Shown in pieces: positions 60,301 through 64,000 of a stretch of DNA of 64,000 nt; within the stretch, counting starts at the first letter, position 1; every line of letters begins with the position of its first letter. Location: NCBI RefSeq assembly GCF_037975245.1, contig NC_092574.1, forward strand, positions 24,208,713 through 24,272,712, given 5' to 3'. Made by a program: the position numbers and the translations under genes. Source of the DNA: Apostichopus japonicus. Its lineage: Eukaryota > Echinodermata > Holothuroidea > Aspidochirotida > Stichopodidae. The notes under the pieces are model-generated. The model did not search any database. It saw only the letters and a program-made list of their open reading frames with translations, and was not told the origin of the DNA.

Positions 60301-63300
60301 TATCTTGGTTTAATAATGTTCCATGTTGACACTTTTTTGAGTAAAGAAATGATTGCTCATGGAGGTCATAGATGACAAACAGGTCAGGACACAACAAATT
60401 GAAACAAGTAGCACCAAAATGTTTCGTCAGAATTCATATTTGGTATGCAGATGCCCAATATTACGAGCAAAATACTGTGTAAGCCCTTTTTCTTGGTGCT
60501 CAAAAGATCATTACAATCTGCAGAGGTTATTGCTGGTGGAGGTCAAAGGTGACCACAGGTCAGTCCAGGACACATTGAAACTTGAAGTAGCACCCAAATA
60601 TGCTGTCTGGAGGTTTGTCAGAAGTTATATGTGGTACACAGATGCCCTATATATAGGCTTTGTTTCTTGGTGGTCAAAGGTCGTTGCAGTCAGCCGAGGT
60701 TAAATTTGATAAACCTTGTAAGGGAGGTTTTACCTTATGTAGCACAAGCTGCCATTTTTTTGAAGTTTTCTTTATGATTGATGTCAAAAGTCATCATCCC
60801 AGCAGAGGGCAGAGGTAGGAAACCTCGCAAATGTGTTACCCCCACACTCTGGGTATAGTGGTACCTTATATAATGTGTAAGAACAACCTTTAAAAACAAT
60901 TATATTCCTACTTCAGGGATGTAGATGCTCTTGCTGATGAAGTTGAAGCAATCAAAGTAGAGGGAAGTGGAGGTAGCCCAGCTGCAGGCGGCGAGTCCCA
61001 GACAGGTACACCTGTTCCCTCTGAGAGCACAACGGCTGTACCTAAAGATGACACAGAAGCTGAGTCATCAGGAAAGAAGAACAAGAAGAAGAAGAAAAAG
61101 AAGGATAAGTTGTGAGTATGAAGGTTCCTTCCTTTAAAGTGAACATGTTTTAGTACTGGTTAGTTTAAAGTTTGGACAAGCTACCACACCTCTTCACTTA
61201 CCCGAACATCAGAGTTGGATGTTTTTCCTTTTTCAGCATTCAAGTGATTACACTTTGGAATATGTGGGGTGAGGAGGGGGGGGGGGGAGATTGATGTATT
61301 TGTGTAAACCAATAGGGAAGCACTGTTGCAAACTCTAAATCAGATTATCCATGCTGGAATATATGTGAAGGTGCATGTGACCTTTTAAGGGTGGCTGTCA
61401 CTGCATGTAAACTATTTCCAAAGGGATTTGTTAATCATTATTGATTTGAAGATGGATCGACTTGAATATGTAGCAGGAAAAATTAGATATTTCATGACAT
61501 TGTTTTTGCAAATTCATCGACAAAAAAAGCTGATTACTATAGGTTTGTAAGATTTAAGGTGGAATTATGTCTGCCGTGAGTGATAAATTGCATGTATCAT
61601 ATATGAGGAGAGAGTTGTAGTTTAATAATTCAGGCTTTAAGGAAACTTTTGCTCTGATCTGATCTGAAATCAAAATGATTCTGGTTAACATTTCCCTGCT
61701 ATTTTAAAAATTTGCACCAAAACTGAGCAAAATAAATTTTGGATTGATTACAATCAGGTGGAAAAGTACATACAAACAGGTGTTTATAAGTGGTGTAAGT
61801 TGTTCAAGATAGCTATTTTTTGGGCCACGTCCCAACGATTATACTGAAATGGTGACTAACAGTGTAAACAAAATGATGGAAGATAAAACAGAGAAAAGAA
61901 CTGTTACCCCCCCTCCTCCACCCTTCAGTACTGTAAGGAGCAATTTGGCATTCTGTAAAGCATCAGTGCAGTAATGCTACAAAGTCAATTGTTCGGTGCC
62001 TCTGGGAGTAGAGTGTTTGTTGTCGCTGCACTGTAAAAGAAGTGCAATAACAATTATTCAAATGAATAAATATGACTTGCACACTTAAAATCATCCTACT
62101 TGATAATTATGATTACTGCATACTCTTGGTTCCTCGGACAGTAGACTATAGACCCACACCCCATCTCATATTCTCACTTGACGCTAAACGTCACGATGGT
62201 TTGATACAACAATGTCAGCACTTTTTTTTTCTCCCGTGAGGAATTTGTCAAGCCTGTGAATATTTTGTTTCATGTTGCCAGTAATGAAGATGACCTCTTG
62301 AAAGAAGTTGAAGGATCGGATGTAGGTAAGCCTCCTACTGCAGTATCTACCACAGAAGTACCAGCAGAAGATTCCAAGGCAGTCCATACAGAGGTTAATA
62401 GTTTAAATTGAGTTTACTAGTTAAAAAAAGAAATTAAGAGATTGATAGTTAATATTGAAATGTTCCTCCAGCAGCACCACTCTATATGCCAGGTATTTTC
62501 CATTAAGTTTCTACCAGAGAGAGAAACCATATTTGAAACAAAAGGCATTTGGTATCAAAATCTAAGTATGGTAAGACAGATAATATGCAATTTCAGCATG
62601 TAGGTTACTGTACTGTAGGTTGGTAAGTTGCCCAAGCCAAAGGCCTTTGAGGGTTCATGTATCCAATTTGTATAAGGTTTTAGGCCAAAATGTTTTTTAC
62701 ATCTCTGGCTGTATCGTAATTTGTCTATTGTAAGATTTTCCCAGTAGTTAAGAAACCTTGCGATTGCAATTTTGCTGTCAATTTGAAAGATATCACAAAT
62801 TAATAGCTGTGCTGGATAGGGCTGAACTGCTAGAATCTGCCAAACTTTATCTTAATATTTACCTTTTGAACAAAACACCTTTTAAGTGTGGCAAGCTCAT
62901 AAGACAAACATCTATAACATATTATATAAGACCAATACACTTTTTAACTATTGAAAATTTGATTTTTCTTTATATGTTTATAAGCCAATGGGGTAGACAC
63001 TCTCTGGAACTTTTCTATCACATTATTCATGTCATTATAATATCGGATGCTGAAACTTATCAAGCTTTCAATAACCTTTCGTAGTCACTTGCTCATCTTA
63101 TTGAAAGATGGCTGAAGAACTAGTGGAATTGGAAATGTAATCTGGTCAAGATTGTAAAGTGAAAGGAGAAGAGATCAAAAGAGGAAAGGTATACGGATTA
63201 CCAGCAAGTCAACTGTTCAAATGGACACATGTGGCTAAAAACGTGTTATTAAATATGTTATTATCAACCTCAATGTCTCAATATTTGACAGACTTGTTTG

Positions 63301-63757
63301 ATACCACGGCAGCTTTTCTTTTCTTGGTTCTTTGTCTACTGTTTGTGTTCGGTTAAGGTTGTACTTTCTTTTCCTGTTCAAATGTCTCTTACATTTGTCA
63401 CACAAGTTCGTTTCTTTAGTGTCTGATAAATGTCACGATTAAATTTGGGACCGTGTGCAAAAAAAAGGAAGCTTTGCCAACACTAACAAAATCTTTTCCA
63501 CCAGAAACCAAAACCTGTCGAAAGTAAAGAAACTGGCGAGCAGGAGGGAGGGATGAAGACAGCTGCACAGAAGAAAGCAGAGAAGAAGGAAAGAGAGAAA
63601 AAGAAGAAAGAACAGGAGAGGTTGCTACGGAAACAGAAGGAGGAGAAGACCAAGAAACAGGAAGGCACGAAAGAAGAAGAGAAAGGAAAGGAAGGAGAAG
63701 ATGAAGAAACAAAAGCAGAGCAAACAACAACACTAGAGGGAGGGAAAGAGGGAAGAG
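57308..63757 (+). CDS. EIF5B: EIF5B: translation initiation factor eIF5B, N-terminal 260 residues, continues past the window
   Basis: eIF5B is the cytosolic IF2-like GTPase that joins the 60S subunit to the 48S complex. Only the lysine/glutamate-rich N-terminal extension is present: six exons, 781 nt in frame (57308-57354, 59006-59129, 59785-59834, 60917-61111, 62282-62393, 63505-63757). The family is shown by MGKPKKAKKVKSADDDAFGD at the start, alternating DDxL acidic motifs and poly-Lys blocks (KKSKKKKNKNDW, KKNKKKKKKKDK), and KTAAQKKAEKKEREKKKKEQ, which matches human eIF5B KTVAQKKAEKKERERKKRDE. The G domain must lie in exons beyond 64,000. Introns 1-5 are 0.65 to 1.65 kb. It is divergent from GUF1. 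Confidence 0.92.
57355..59005 (+). other. EIF5B intron 1
   Basis: GTGAGT to TTTTCCAG. Apart from the candidate transposon at 58,052-58,854 I see nothing conserved. A TGTGCACGTGCACA palindrome near 58,220 is noted. Confidence 0.6.
58052..58854. mobile_element. Candidate 803-bp transposon in EIF5B intron 1
   Basis: Ends CAGACCTGTCAAC and GTTGACAAGTCTG are near-perfect inverted repeats; GATCTG directly abuts both sides (58,046-58,051 and 58,855-58,860). No coding sequence recognised. Family not assigned. Confidence 0.55.
59006..59129 (+). CDS. EIF5B: EIF5B exon 2 (residues 17-57)
   Basis: AFGDDILQEIESMENGSVGQ, then an acidic end EEEEK. Acceptor TTTTCCAG, donor AAG|GTTACA, phase 0. Confidence 0.88.
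59400..59678 (+). repeat. Possible 3' end of a non-LTR retrotransposon, EIF5B intron 2
   Basis: AT-rich stretch ending in GGCTGAATAAATAAATGAAATGAAATG-like short tandem tail, as left by non-LTR retrotransposon insertion. No reverse transcriptase sequence is present. Confidence 0.3.
59785..59834 (+). CDS. EIF5B: EIF5B exon 3 (residues 58-73)
   Basis: KPEGGKKSKKKKNKND, poly-Lys. Acceptor CTGTTACAG, donor TG|GTAAGT; Trp74 is split. Confidence 0.88.
60352..60704 (+). repeat. Two diverged ~177-bp tandem copies, EIF5B intron 3
   Basis: Copy 1 from 60,352 and copy 2 from 60,529 share ATTGCT..TGGAGGTCA, ACAGGTCAG..CAGGACACA, GAAACT.GAAGTAGCACC and TTTCTTGGTG.TCAAA.G in the same order. Confidence 0.6.
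60850..60916 (+). other. EIF5B intron 3 end / exon 4 acceptor
   Basis: A pyrimidine-rich run ATATTCCTACTTCAG precedes exon 4. Confidence 0.5.
60917..61111 (+). CDS. EIF5B: EIF5B exon 4 (residues 75-138)
   Basis: DVDALADEVEAIKVEGSGG (human FDDILKELEEL-like block), a Ser/Thr linker, then KKNKKKKKKKDK. Acceptor CTACTTCAG, donor TT|GTGAGT; Phe139 is split. Confidence 0.9.
62282..62393 (+). CDS. EIF5B: EIF5B exon 5 (residues 140-176)
   Basis: NEDDLLKEVEGSDVGKPPTA and on to KAVHTE. Donor GAG|GTTAAT, phase 0. A better-looking donor at 62,325/62,326 (GTAG|GTAAGC) would put exon 6 in a frame with an early stop, so the longer form is chosen. Confidence 0.8.
63505..63757 (+). CDS. EIF5B: EIF5B exon 6 (residues 177-260)
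   Basis: KPKPVESKETGEQEGGMKTA followed by the diagnostic QKKAEKKEREKKKKEQERLL. Acceptor TTCCACCAG, donor AGAG|GTAAAT, phase 1. The next exon lies beyond the window. Confidence 0.93.
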
Positions 63758-64000
63758 GTAAATAGGAAATTTTTTTAAAATAAGATACAATAAAAAAAAA
63801 TTATAGGAATTCACATTTTGAAGGGTAAGCATGTACAAAATTTGTTTTCTCCAAGACAATATATTGCTGACATTATTTAGAAATTTTAGCGCAATTATTT
63901 GAGCAACACAGGAGACCTGTGAAAGTTTGAAGACTGGCCTTTATTCCTATCATTCTGAGAGTTGGAGTAAAGACTGAAGGAAGAGAAAGTTTGATGAGTG

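Noticed and set aside
62282-62325. Shorter EIF5B exon 5 using the better-looking donor GTAG|GTAAGC
   Set aside because: Joining to exon 6 would give an early stop; the donor at 62,393 keeps the frame.
1-64000. CRISPR arrays, operons, bacterial promoters or rRNA genes
   Set aside because: The window is spliced animal nuclear DNA; the regular arrays are minisatellites without spacer variation.

Overview
This is a 64-kb piece of animal nuclear DNA. It has interrupted genes with GT-AG introns, much simple-sequence DNA (AT, AGAGG and poly-G tracts), and several families of short non-autonomous transposons. The three proteins are clear but diverged homologues of human proteins, which suggests a non-vertebrate. 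The general character fits a marine invertebrate such as an echinoderm, but nothing here fixes the phylum.

Layout: positions 1 to about 30,000 are gene-poor. I find no protein family there, only repeats, transposons and one orphan exon candidate at 14,368-14,625. Three genes fill the rest. CCDC138 (minus strand, 30,999-40,511, 13 exons, 615 aa) is a coiled-coil protein reported at centriolar satellites. GUF1 (minus strand, 42,104-54,053, 13 exons, 680 aa) is the mitochondrial LepA/EF4-type translational GTPase. EIF5B (plus strand, 57,308 to beyond the window, first 6 exons) is the cytosolic subunit-joining GTPase. All exon joins were checked for frame by hand. GUF1 (2,043 nt) and CCDC138 (1,848 nt) are open from start to stop; the 10-nt first exon of CCDC138 is the least certain piece.

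GUF1 and EIF5B are head to head, about 3.25 kb apart. CCDC138 lies about 1.6 kb downstream of GUF1 in the same orientation. The two GTPase genes act in different compartments (mitochondrial and cytosolic translation), so their pairing may be chance.

The most unusual feature is a 1.2-kb minisatellite filling GUF1 intron 8. Its 67-bp unit is a copy of the exon 8/intron 8 junction (53 nt exon plus 14 nt intron), so the intron carries 17 extra copies of the exon end, 16 of them with an intact splice-donor GT. Three kinds of hAT-like element are supported by 8-bp target-site duplications: a five-copy MITE, a 2.9-kb element in GUF1 intron 4 sharing the MITE's terminal sequence, and a 932-bp element in a CCDC138 intron. 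A TTAA-flanked repeat occurs three times.
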